Shown piece after piece: positions 47,501 through 59,105 of a stretch of 64,000 nucleotides of DNA. A program made the position numbers and the translations under genes. Source of the stretch: Chaunax sp. Z400 (taxonomy: Eukaryota > Chordata > Actinopteri > Lophiiformes > Chaunacidae); assembly GCA_037577475.1 (NCBI GenBank), contig CM075184.1:14599094-14663093 (forward strand), read 5' to 3'. Under the pieces are notes generated by a model. The model worked only from the letters and a program-made list of their open reading frames with translations, had not been told where the DNA came from and searched no databases. Numbering within the stretch: position 1 is the stretch's first letter; each line of letters starts with the position of its first letter.

Positions 47501-50500
47501 AAATGTCTGTATGGGCCCCTGAAAATCCCATATCTGTTGACCACTACCTGAGAGTAAACTGAGTGTGTTCATTCCGTCAGAGGGAGCCCCTGACCAGAGC
47601 CAGGAGTGAGGAGATGGGTAGGAGTGTACCGGGGCTTCCAGACGGTTGGATGAAGGTACCAGACTTTTAAATCTGAAACATTTCCATTCATTTGGACTTG
47701 GGTCCAAAATCCTTATTCCTGATTGTCATATTGCCACCCAGTATTACAATTGTTGTCATGTTTACCCCATTTTTGCCTAGTTCCTTGACACAGTGACTGG
47801 GACCTACCGATACTACCATTCCCCAACCAACCGTGTCCACCTGTACCCTCCTGAGGTCACCGTTCCCCAAACCCCACCCTCCACACCGCCAACAGTTAAA
47901 CAGAAAAAATCTCAACCAGTTGAGCCGGACACCAACCGTGAACGGGACCGGGAGCAGTCTAAACTGAAACGCTCCTACTCCTCCCCTGATATCAGCCAGG
48001 ACCTGAGAGAGGAGGCCCAGAAGAAGGCCATCACCCCGGCCCCTGCTGCGGCCATACCAACCATCAACAGAGACAACAAGTAAGGAGCATCTGTGTTTTA
48101 TGATGATAACTGGAATGCTAAGACATACTGTATTTTGATATGGAGCAGTGCTTACTGGGTTCAGTCCTCAGTCAATTCCAGCCACTGCGATAAGTGGACT
48201 ATGTCCTGCATCTAGCATCTTTTTTTTAGCATTATCTAGCTGCAGTGTCTTCCTTTGGATATTATACATTGTATTTTTTCTAGTCTTACCTCTGTAGAAA
48301 CTGTCCGATATTCTCTCATCATGCTCCTCTCCCCTCCAGACCTGCCCCTGCTAAAGTCTATTCCAAAGTGGAGATTGCATGGCCTTCTGCTGCCAAAATT
48401 CGCAACCTGAATCCTGCATTTGGAGGCTTAGGTGCATCTCTGACTGGCCTTCGTAACCTGGGCAACACATGCTACATGAACTCCATCTTGCAGTGTCTGT
48501 GTAACACCCCTGCCATGGCTGAGTACTTCAACAACAACTTGTACATGGAGGACATCAACAGGTCAGGGCCCAGATAAGTGGAATTATTACCCATGAAGAT
48601 GTCAAATATTTAACATCTGTGTCTGTGTTCTCTTCCTCTGCCAGGTACAACATCCTTGGCCATAAAGGGGAGGTGGCAGAGGAGTTCGGTGTGATCATGA
48701 AAGCCCTGTGGGCTGGTCTGTACAAGTGCATCAGCCCACGGGACTTTAAGATCACCATAGGCAAGATCAATGAGCAGTTTTCTGGCTATGAGCAGCAAGA
48801 CTCCCAGGAGCTGCTGCTGTTCCTCATGGATGGACTCCATGAGGACCTCAACAAGGTAGGTCTCACATCGGCTTCATTCAACTCTAACGCATAACCACGA
48901 CTGTGGCATAAATGAAAATTTCAAAAAGGTTTCAATATCTTTGCATCTAAATATGCTCACCATGAATTAAATAGAATGAACAAATCAGTAATTTACTCCT
49001 TTAGACCTTGGCTTTCTAAGGCTTGCCTTTTATTGTCCCTGTATGTTGTTGCTCATTTGCCTGTTAACAATTAAAACTTAGTTCTTATCATTTTCCTTCC
49101 TTCTCGTTTTTCACCCGGTTTCATTTTGATGACAAATTAGAGAGTAAGTAAATAGCTGTGTGTCCTTGGTCCTCCTGCAGCGGTGTGAGTGTGGCGTGTC
49201 TGCATCTGTCTGGTCTGATGCTCTGTCAGAACCTCTGTGCATGTAGACCCAAGACATGCCTCATTGCCTGTGTTGACTGATCTTACTTTCATTTGCATTT
49301 GAATGGGGGAGAGTTCTAGGTGAATGTTTTCCATTTTTAAATTTGCGAAGACATCAAAATGGATTGTTTAGTCAAAAACCTTCTTCCTTGTGAAGGGCTA
49401 TTTTAAACCGTCTTAAGATGATTCCTCAAAGAAAAGGCAGCTTGGAGAGACTGTGATACTATCCTGGGGTTGAGCTGAAGTAGTACAGTCACCCTATTTT
49501 GCTTATCAGACTCTTATCAGATCCTTCTGCCATCAGGCTGACCCAGTCCTTTTCCACTTTGATTCTTCAGGGCTTATTGATAAATCAGTTGGTCTTACTG
49601 ACAAGATATTAATGAGCAAGTATTACCTGCCTTTCACATCTTCCTGCCTATCTTAATGAAAGTGAACTGGCTGAACTGCATGCTAATGAGGTTGAAAAAA
49701 ACAAAATAGAAGTTGAATACAAAGTTCATCATTTATTTAGAAAATAAGTCTGCAGTTCTCATTCAGTTCTCATTCTCATTCATGTTCTTTTCACACCCAG
49801 TATATCAGTCCTCGAGCTTCAGCAGGATCATGAAGGCAGGTTTTGCTAACACCCACAGCTACTGTTTCCATACATCATCATTTTGTTTTTTTTTGTCTTT
49901 GGTGTCAGGCGGACAACAGGAAGCGATACAAGGAAGAGGAAAATGACCATCTGGATGATCAGACAGCAGCAGACCTGGCCTGGAGCAAACACAAGCTGCT
50001 GAATGAGTCCATCATTGTAGCACTGTTCCAGGGGCAATTCAAGTCCACTGTGCAGTGTCTGACCTGCCATCGCAAGTCACGGACATTTGAGACCTTTATG
50101 TACCTGTCGCTGCCTCTGGCCTCCACCAGCAAGTGCTCCCTGCAGGTCAGTCAGATGTGAAACATTGTGCATCAAAGCATATGTCAGGAGCCTTCTCTCT
50201 TTTAACTGTTCATTTATGGTTGTCAAGCAAGACTAAATTTGGGCTGTGTCCTTTACCAAGTCACTCAAATTTGAAACATGTCCTTTGAGTCTGCAGTTTC
50301 TCTTACAGTAGTCAGATTCATCTTTGAGGCCAGTGGGGGAAAAAAATCACATAAGTTTAATGTAGGGACAGCAGAGGCTGTGTAATAGTTGACTAAAAGC
50401 TTGCGTCATCTTGGCAGGAATGCCTGAGACTGTTCTCAAAGGAGGAGAAGCTGACTGACAACAACAAGGTGTTCTGCAGACACTGCAAGGCCCACAGAGA

Positions 50501-52668
50501 TTCCACCAAGAAACTGGAGATCTGGAAGGTTCCACCCATTGTCCTGGTGCACTTAAAACGGTCTGTAGTGACATTGCATGGAAATTGATGGAGTCTAAAG
50601 CATGCTTTTTTATTTAAGTTTTTTTAATGAATTTTTCCAAAGTTTACTTTTACTACTTGGGAAATAAGCTCAAGAAACTTTTTAATATTGAGTAGAATTT
50701 TGGAAATTTGAATCTTGGCTAATATCTTTTTGCATTTTTCTCTCACATTGACACTCTTTTCCTTGAAATGGATGTTTTTTTCCTCAAAGATTCTCCTATG
50801 AGGGTAGATGGAAGCAGAAGCTGCAGACGTCCGTGGACTTCTCTTTAGACAATCTGGACCTGACCCAGTATGTCATTGGGCCCAAACAGAACCTGAAAAA
50901 ATACAGCCTTTATGGAGTTTCTGTAAGTAGAAGTGAAGTTAATAATTTAATAGTTTTTATTTGTTAAATCATAATAACCATTCTGTATTTGAATGATTTT
51001 TCTTGTGCCGTCACTAAACATTACAAATAATTTAATAAAAATATGTTACAAGAGAATACATCATCCATGAAACAAAATGTAAAAACTAGAATGGCTCTCA
51101 TCAGCACATACCTCCGCCATGGCCAACAATCTTATACATGTCCGTTCAGCCTTCCTGCCCCACCCCTCCACTAAGTTTTGTGGAAATCACCTAGTAGTTT
51201 TTGTGTAATTAGGAAAAATGATGAAAAAAAGCCCTATCTAAAAGAAATGTAATGTTAAAGATGTTAAAGTTTAATGCTAAAGAAATCGTTGATATACCCC
51301 TTTATCTGGATCTAGACGAAATTTGAATGGGTTCTTTCCTTACTAATGCCCCTCCTACCTCTTTTGATGGAAATCTGTGTAGTTGTTTTTTTGTGTAGTC
51401 CTGCTATCAAACTAACCAATAAACAAATGGACACTGATGAATTTACACTGCTCTAAAAAAAAATGAAGGGAACTCTTAATCGTCACAGTTTTACACCAAG
51501 TCAGTTAAACTTCAGGGATATCAATCTGTCCATTTAAGGAAGCACAATTGATTGTGAATCGATTTCACCTTCTTTGGTGCAAATGAAAGTGACAACAGGT
51601 GCAATGGAGAGGCAAAAAGCAAGACCACCCCCAAAAAGGGAAGGGTTTTGAATGTGGTGGCCACAGACAACTCTCTCCTTATCCTTCCTGACTGATTCTT
51701 CTCTAGTTTTGTGTTTTGCTAGTGTCCTTGTCACTACTGTTAGCATGAGGCGGTACCTGCAGCCCAAACAGGTTGCACAGGTAGTCCAGCTCCTCCAGGA
51801 TGACACAGCCATACGTGCGGCCGTAAGAAGGTTTGCTGTGTCTCCCAGCACAGTCTCAAGACTGACCGACTACTGAGTCACATTATGAGTTGCTGTGATG
51901 AAATTCACACAAGACGGATCAGCCTGTGATTTAAATTTTTTATTCGATTTTTGGTGTGATTTTGAATCCAGCCCTCAATGGGTTCATGATTTTGATTTCG
52001 TTCCCCACAAATTATACAATGTACATCAGTGAAGATTTTCAACTTGAATAATTCATTCATCAAGATCCGATGTGTGATTTAAGTGTTCCCTTAATGTTTT
52101 TGAGCAGTGTATAACCCCCTTGGCAAAGGTTAAAAAGAAAAAAAGACCAAGAAATAAACTCAATAACAGTACAAAGATAGAAAGGAGGATAAGGAATGCA
52201 AACAATGCAGCACAAAGCAATGTAGGACGACCACAGCTGCTGTGCAGTTATACTGTAATCTACCACATCTTTCATAAGGCTGCCAGTTTTTTTTTCCCAC
52301 AAGCAGCCCAGTCCAAACAGGTTTTCCTCTCAACAGATTTTCCTCTCAGGGAACTTGTGGCGAAACACATTGACAGTCAAGCTCAGATGAGAATGAATGT
52401 GTGTGTGAGATTGTTAATCACACGAACTGAGCTCTGGTTTGAAGTAACAATGAAATATAATGAGTATCTAGCTTTTAACAATCTCAACCTCCTTCTTTTC
52501 TATTACCAGAACCACTATGGGGGTTTGGATGGCGGCCATTATACAGCCTACTGTAAGAATGGCCCCAAACAGCGCTGGTACAAGTTCGATGACCATGAGG
52601 TGTCTGAAATCTCCGCCTCCTCTGTCAAGTCCGCTGCGGTGTACATCCTGTTTTATTCCACCCTGTGA
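41505..52668 (+). CDS. usp8: Ubiquitin carboxyl-terminal hydrolase 8 (UBPY)
   Basis: Cysteine protease that removes ubiquitin from endosomal cargo and ESCRT-0. Coding exons: 41505-41608, 41830-41974, 42129-42214, 42351-42489, 43185-43227, 43361-43532, 43711-43873, 44245-44386, 45021-45307, 45409-45921, 47581-47655, 47781-48079, 48340-48561, 48645-48855, 49909-50145, 50418-50560, 50790-50922, 52510-52668. Phases agree, giving 1090 aa (human 1118). In order: an N-terminal MIT-type domain (exons 1-4), a rhodanese domain (exons 6-8), two STAM-SH3 motifs (PQFDRTKKP, VPDRSVKP) around a charged coiled coil (exon 10), the 14-3-3 motif RSYSSP (exon 12), and the USP core. The catalytic Cys lies in GNTCYMNS at about 767 and His in GGHYTAYC at about 1048. 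Zinc-binding CLTC and CRHC pairs are in exons 15-16. An extra small exon between 45922 and 47580 cannot be excluded. Confidence 0.96.
51080..51430 (+). repeat. Dispersed repeat in usp8 intron 17
   Basis: Resembles 2080-2290 (shared CACCCCTCCAC and TTTTGTGGAAATC words) and lies directly before the Tc1-like element at 51446. Confidence 0.5.
51446..52109 (+). mobile_element. Internally deleted Tc1/mariner-type element in usp8 intron 17
   Basis: Imperfect inverted ends CACTGCTCTAAAAA...AAGGGAAC and GTTCCCTTAATGTTTTTGAG/CAGTG are flanked by TA on both sides (51444-51445 and 52110-52111), as expected for Tc1/mariner. Inside, 51742-51876 encodes a transposase N-terminus: MRRYLQPKQVAQVVQLLQDD, then RRFAVSPSTVSRL, a helix-turn-helix. 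It then stops, so the catalytic domain is missing. Confidence 0.8.
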
Positions 52669-54379
52669 TGGAGCCATAGGACAGAGACAGAAAACACTCT
52701 ACCTGGACAGTGACGCTCAAGCCTAGAGGTTGTTTTTTCTTTTTAAAACCACAGCTCTGAGGACCTGGCGCACGTAGTTGCGGGTTAACTAGTCGTGTTA
52801 ACGCGAGGAAGTTCTTGAGAAGTTGACGATGAGTTCTCGTCTGTCACTGATGGGAGAAAGTTGCAGGCACACTGTGCAATGCTTCAGCTACTAGAGCACC
52901 CTGTACTTGTTAAAACACGCCATCTGTTCGTATTACTGATGATCTAGAGACTAAATAGTTGCTCCTTTTACTTCTATACCCTGATGGTTATTCTGTTGCA
53001 CTCAGTGTGGCTGGCTGTATCGCAGAACTGATCCTAAGCTTTCTTGTATTGTGCATACTCCACGGTTAACAGTTAGATGCCATGTACATACTTAAAAATG
53101 CTGATGTTGCACATTGAAAAATGTAAATACTCAAGGGCAAGGTGTTCATCTGTTAAGTGACCAAATTATTTATTTTTTTCTTGAAAGTAGCAGCCATCAT
53201 AGTATCACGATCATAAAGACAAAGCGAGCGTTTCAGGGGTTTAACTCTAAAGCCGTCTGGTGTGTAATATGATCCTAAAGTGAACGGACGAGACTGTTTA
53301 AGTTTTCTTCTTTCTTTAGAGGGTATAGGGAATTGAGATTGTTGCTTGTTCATATTAGCCACATTCTTGCACTTACACAATATGCAATCAGTTTAAGTTG
53401 TTTATGTAGAACACGTTGTTTAACAGCAGACATTAATACTCGACTCTGAATGCTTTAAAATGATACTGATGCTGAGATCTTGTCTGTCTTGCTCGGTTCA
53501 GCCAGTGACAGCGGAACCTACCAGCTTCTATACAGTTTGTTGAAGAATTTAATCCCTCTTAAACATATTTTACATTGTTATCATATTCAAGCCAAACGTA
53601 TTTACAGGAAAAATGACTAGAATTCCTTGGCATCCTTCTAGGCTTTAGCAGTGATGCTGGTTGTGATGGAACATGTTTATAAGAGGCTGGAATTTATCTG
53701 ATTAGTTCATTTCTGTTCAGTACTGACCCAGGAGAATATGAAGAAAGAAATTGACCTTATTCACTTACAGGAGTGCTTCAGTGTCAAGATTTGCTGCCTG
53801 CCTTCCTGACTGACAAGAGCAAGCACAAAGTTTAATGTTGTTGTTTTTTTTTCTCAATGGACCAGAGATCTGAGGTGGCAGGATTTGATTCTATTTCCTG
53901 AGTACAGTTTTATTGCCTAGCATGAGATCATAATCTGTTTTCTTTTTACTTGTACATGTTGATTTTATTAATGCTCCAAAATAACAATTATATTAACCTC
54001 ATATGACTATTTATTAAAACTGCTTCAAATTAGTGTGTGTCTGAATGACTCTGTTACAAAATGTATGTAAAGGTAAAAGACTGCCAGGCTGAATGAATCC
54101 TGTTATTTTCCTACTCTCTTAATTCCTGAGGTTGTAACACAGTATATTGTTTAAACATTACACACAAACAGTTGACTTTGAAACTGTTGCACAAGTGGCG
54201 GATCTTATTTGGAGCACAGATATGGAAAAGCCATCAGGAACAAACAAGATGTTAAACTTTAACCGAGTACTCCACCCATTCAGCATTGGAGTTCTTGTCA
54301 GCCTCACAATGTTAAAGAAAAGGTATCAAAATAGATAAACCCAAAAGACGACGGTTGAGGTTGAGTCCCCTCATGGACT
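52669..54379. other. Shared 3' region of convergent usp8 and usp50
   Basis: usp8 and usp50 face each other tail to tail with 1.7 kb between their stop codons. This contains both 3' UTRs. No coding exon seen. Confidence 0.6.
54010..54018. terminator. Possible two-way polyadenylation signal
   Basis: TTTATTAAA gives ATTAAA on the plus strand (usp8, about 1.35 kb after its stop) and AATAAA on the minus strand (usp50, about 0.37 kb after its stop). Whether either gene uses it is inferred. Confidence 0.4.
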
Positions 54380-56518
54380 TCAGAGTCCGCTGATCTTTGG
54401 CTTCTGAAAGGGCTTGCGGCTGTAGAGCAGCATGTAGGCATTTGGAGATTGCACAAGGCTGTCCTGTACCTCTTTTACTGCTGAGTCATCAAAACAGTGC
54501 CATGTCCGGGTCAGTGCGTTGTGACACAGAGCCGTGTAGTGACCCATATTCAGGTTACCTGTATGATTCTAGAAAGAAATAATTTGTATGAAAAGTCATG
54601 TCCAGGCACAGAAAAGGTCAGATTGTAGATGAAATATGTGTACATGAATTACAAAAATCAGACCCCAAACTGCCTTGATGTAAAAAAAAAGAAAAAGAAA
54701 ATTCTTGACCCATCCTACAACAGTGCAGCAACACAATGTAAAATATAAGAAAACATCAAACATCTTCCAGATTTTAATAGTAAGCTGTGGCTGATGCAAT
54801 TTACTTTTTCATTTATTTAACTATCAATTTAGCAAGGAGGGTTCCTCATTTATATTCACGTGTGTTAACTCACCACAACAGCATAAAGGCGGTATGAAGA
54901 ATATGAGACGTTTTGTACTGAGCTGGGTAGAAACGGGGTGAGGTCGAGCTTCTGGGAGAATATGACATCCTTCCTCAGTTTCACCTGGTTCCTCCCCTTA
55001 AAACCAAACCTGCAGAGGAGATAAAGATCACATTGGTTTAAGAGGATATTATTGGTTACCGCTAACAATATCAACTGCATTAGCTTTACAGGGTATTTAG
55101 ACATAGCTTTAATAAAATACATAACCTCATGTTCATATATTTGAATTAATGCATCGCCGTACACAATACACTGAAGGTTGTCGCTCACGCTCAAGGCACT
55201 GTTAATGTGTGTGCTTAACGTACATAAAGTTACGGTTAAAAGGTCAAATGCATGTTAGCTTTGAGTTTATCGGCTTTCTCCTCCACATCTGACAGTTCTC
55301 TGACCTTATTGAAAGCTCCAGACCCACAGCTAAGGGGACCTTGAGGTGCAATTGTTTCATCAATTATTTCTTCAATTTTAAAATCTCTTCTTTCACAATA
55401 ACTTCGGATTCATCAATTAAACATGTATACTTACTGATGAAGTGTTACCTTAACAGATAGTGTCACATTTCTACCCACCTCTTCAGGTGCAACGTGAGGA
55501 TCTCAGGAGGTTTGTCCAAATGAGTGAGGACTGTTGTTTCTCTCTTCTCCCCACACACTGAACATAACATCTGTTCTGCACCGGTCAGGATAGTCTGCTC
55601 AAAGAACACTGACAAACAATCCTGCATAACATAGAAACAGAACTGTGAGAATAAAAGGACAGGATGACCACCTATATTTAGAATATGGCATGCATACAGT
55701 CAGGTGATGTTTGTAATGGGGCACAATGGGAGCTTAAGCCCCTGCAGCCGTGTAAAGGTACCTGGATGGAGCACTTAATTTTGTCTGTTGGAATCGGTAG
55801 TGACAGCACAGTGAAGGTCTGTGTGCTGTGTGACTGGTGATCACAGTGCATACAGAGGGTCATGTAGCTCAGCTGGCCCTCAAACAGATGTGAGACAATT
55901 GTTGACTTCTTCACTGCAGTCGAACAGTTTCTACCAGGGTCTGGTCTCCACTGTCGTATCGTGGAACGCATCTGTCTCTTTGAAACCTTGAAAAAAAAAC
56001 AATAACTCTTTCTGTAGGTGGAGTAATTTGACATTTTAAAGAAAGGTGAGTGATTGTGCACCTGCCATTGCACCTTGTTAAGGTCATCATGGAGTACATT
56101 GAGGAGAAAGAGAAGCAGTTCTTGGGCGTCTTGCTGGGAGTAGTTGTTGAACTGAGGAAGGATGGAGAACAGCACAGACCTGGCCTCCACAGGGGCACAG
56201 CTGGAGCTCCTTCCCACCCACATCTCCTCCAGCAGGCGCACAAACACCTCGGCCACCCGGCATTTAGACCTGCAGGAACATTCAACCATTGGGACGTGAT
56301 GACTGATATGACTGAGGCAGAGAGAGAGGACTTACTTTGCCAGCTCTTTTCGGGTGTCCTGATTAAGGAAGTGCTCCACGAGGGGCACAGTGGAACACAG
56401 GCACTGTAACACAGCATTTAAGTAGCAGGAGTTGCCGGAGTTGTCCAAACCACACACTCCTGGTATGTTCCACCTGCGCAGCCCTTCCATCACCTGACCA
56501 CAGCCGGCCATATTTATC
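54380..56518 (-). CDS. usp50: Ubiquitin carboxyl-terminal hydrolase 50-like
   Basis: USP-family protein next to usp8 in opposite orientation, as in mammals. Exons in transcript order: 56518-56336 (ATG at 56511), 56269-56062 (alternative donor at 56074), 55986-55762, 55621-55479, 55009-54874, 54568-54380. From ATG 56511 it gives 358 aa. The Cys box reads CGLDNSGNSCYLNAVLQCLC, QQDAQELLLFLLN follows, and zinc-binding pairs CMHC and CSVC are present. The His box reads NMGHYTALCHN and the aspartate pair is in CFDDS. Cys and His are retained, but GG before His is MG and the Cys-box G-N-T-C is G-N-S-C. Mammalian USP50 is generally considered inactive, so catalysis is uncertain. The first exon has a strong acceptor (TCTTGCAG) before it and is open upstream of the ATG, so the protein probably starts in an earlier exon. 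Confidence 0.9.
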
Positions 56519-56730
56519 CTGCAAGACCAGTGACAGAAGAGAAATCCAAACCGTTCATATTGCTTTGTAATTTTGCACACTGTATCATGATTTAATATAG
56601 TCAAAGTACTCATGAACAGAAAATGAATCATTTTGATATTTCATTGTTTAAGTGATATATGAAGCATAAATGTCAAACATTTGCTGGCTCCAGCTTTCCA
56701 AATGTGAGGACTTTACAGTTTTCGATTCTA

Positions 56731-58021
56731 CAGTGCTGTGAAAAAGTATACAACCCATACCCGACTTCTTCTATTTTTATGTGTATCTCGTATATAAACA
56801 GAGTTTGGAGCTTCAAACTAAATTTAACCTAAAACCAAGGCAAGTTTTCCATGAATGATTTTATTTATAAGGCACAAAAGTCATCCAATACCGAAATCAC
56901 TAGTGTGTAAAAGCATTTGTCCCCTTAGAAACTAAATCTAAAAAAACTGCAGAACCACATTACTAACTGGGTGCAACTGGACTAGACACAGCCAGGCTTG
57001 ATTACTACCAGCCCTGTTCAATAAAGTCACTTAAATAGACCATTTTCAGAAGCATGAGGCTAGTAGATCTCACCAGTAGCACACTATGTCAAAGTCTTAA
57101 GAAATTCCACAAGAGATGAGGAAGAAGGTGGTTGGAACGCATCAGTGTGGGAAGGATTTTAAAGCTATTTCTGAGGCTCTGGGACTCCACAGAGCCACAG
57201 TGAGACACATTATCTACAAATAGAGAAGACTTGGAACAATAGTGAACCTTCCCAGAAGCGGACAGTCTTCTAAAATTCCTCCAAGAGCCCAGCGAAGGCT
57301 CATTCAGAAAGTCACAAAAGATCCAAAGAAAACACCCAATGAACTACAGGTCTCTCTCACCTCAATAAAGGTCAGTGTTCATGGCTCCACTATTCTAAAG
57401 ACACTGGGAAAAAATGGCATCCATGGTAGAGTGTTGAGGCAAAAGCCACTGCTAAACCAGACAAACATTAAGGCTCATCTGAATGTTGCCACAACACACA
57501 CCATTCTATGGACCGGTGAGTCTGAAGTTGAGCGGTCTGGAAGATGGGGTTTCCCGTTATATCTGGTGTAAACCAAACACAGCATTCCACAAAAACCGCA
57601 TTATACCTATGGTGGAGCATCAAGGTATCAAGTGTAATGTTGTGGGGATGCTTTGCTGCTTCAGGACGACTCGTTATAATTGAGGGAAACATGAATTCCC
57701 AGAAAATTCTGATGGAAAATTCATGCAGCAAGACAATGATCCCAAGTATAAGAATAAGTCCGCCCAGAGGTGGATCTAGGACTTTTCCAGCTCAGGGGCC
57801 ACATTTTACACAGAGGGGCAAAGTATAGGTCCAACATCCATGCACATTTCCTTATTCAGTAAGATGAATACATTTCATTCCTTGTTTGCCATTGGCTCTA
57901 AAACTTTGGGAAAAGACACACATAATTAGGTATATTTTGCTAATTGTGCCTTATTCATGTACATTGTGTACGTCAAGAAATACAAGGAAATACAAATTCT
58001 TAACTTTCATACTGAAAAAAC

Positions 58022-58052
<31 letters not shown>

Positions 58053-58565
58053 ATAATACATTTTTCCCAAATATGTAACACATGAACTTAAAGCAGGTAA
58101 TGTATATTATTACAGCATATAGAACAGTTCAGAACAGAAAATGTGACAGTTAGCTTAGCCACTGAGGTGAGGGCATCTTTGAATGTTGTGTTTACAAACA
58201 AGGACAAAAGTCTAATAAAATGTTTTTTGTTTTTAAAGTCAGGAAATAAAGTCAGAATTCTGACCTGAACTCCATTGAGATGCTGTGGTGGGACCTGAAA
58301 GAGCAGTTCATGCTCAAACCCCCCGATCACAGCGATGTCAGAGACTGGTCTCCAGTTATCAAGTGTTTGGTTGCAGTTGTTGCTGCTGAAGGTGGAACAA
58401 CTAGCTATTTAGTTCAGGGGGGGGGATACCTTTTCATACTGGTGATTTAGATGCCTTATTAAATAGAATAATTAAAAACTCAGTGTGCATTTGTTTCATG
58501 TTAAATTTGATTTGAAGATCTGACACAGTTTAGTATGGATACACACCGATATAGAAGAAACCAAT
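56731..58565 (+). mobile_element. Decayed Tc1-like transposon, interrupted by another insertion
   Basis: The left end (TA then CAGTGCTGTGAAAAAGTATA) matches Tc1-type ends. The transposase runs from about 57116: MRKKVVGTHQCGKDFKAISE, GLHRATVRHIIYK then a stop, NLPRSGQ, KVSVHGSTILKTLGKNGIHG, LWTGESEVE (D to G change), LWGCFAASG. The C-terminal part (DLNSIEMLWWDLK, AEGGTTSY) appears only after 58250. Stops and frame shifts make it inactive. The right terminus is eroded, so the end is approximate. Confidence 0.85.
57767..58250. mobile_element. Unidentified insert nested in the Tc1-like element
   Basis: The Tc1-like reading breaks off at about 57766 and resumes at about 58250, with some 57 bases of transposon lost. 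The insert starts CAGAGGTGGATCTAGGAC and includes an (ATA)n run at 58021-58051. Part of it (CCTTGTTTGCCATTGGCTCT) resembles the first bases of the window. Its family is unknown. Confidence 0.55.
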
Positions 58566-59105
58566 GTAAATTCATGTTAGGTGCATTTTGACAGTTCGGG
58601 TAGAAAATTTACAGATGTCAATTTGAGAAATAGGAAAGGAGGGGATTTTTCACTATGTTCTCAAAAGTTCATGACTACATGAGTAATGATTTATACTTAC
58701 ACAATGTACATCTACATGTTAACTATATGTTTCAAATCTGCATTAGTAGAGATTATATACATTATTTCTTTACCAGCTGTCTGTGAATTAAAGTGTCCAC
58801 TATCCTGAGATAATGTAATTCTATATTTCATTGTTTGCTATAGATGAACCAGACCAGTCATATTTAACTAAATTCATCAGAAATTGCAAAGGAAATAATT
58901 GACATTAATTCAAAATAACAGAGCCTTCCACGGTTTGCTTTCATATAAATATTCGTCAAGATCAAATGCTTTCAAAAATAGAAAGTCATCACTTTACCAC
59001 TGCTGTGTCTTACTTTTTGTGTTTATTGTTATTTTTCAAACATCTAATGCTGCGAAAGCTATTCCTACCTTGATTTGAAACACTAAATCAAAGTGTAAGA
59101 CTAAC

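Noticed and set aside
56050..56409. Plus-strand open frame over usp50
   Set aside because: It is antisense to usp50 exons 1-2, which have clear USP motifs.
59036..59105. C-terminal extension of the piggyBac-derived protein to the stop near 59036
   Set aside because: A splice donor AG/GTTAGT at 59105-59106 marks the probable exon end, and the residues beyond it show no family similarity. An unspliced form cannot be ruled out.
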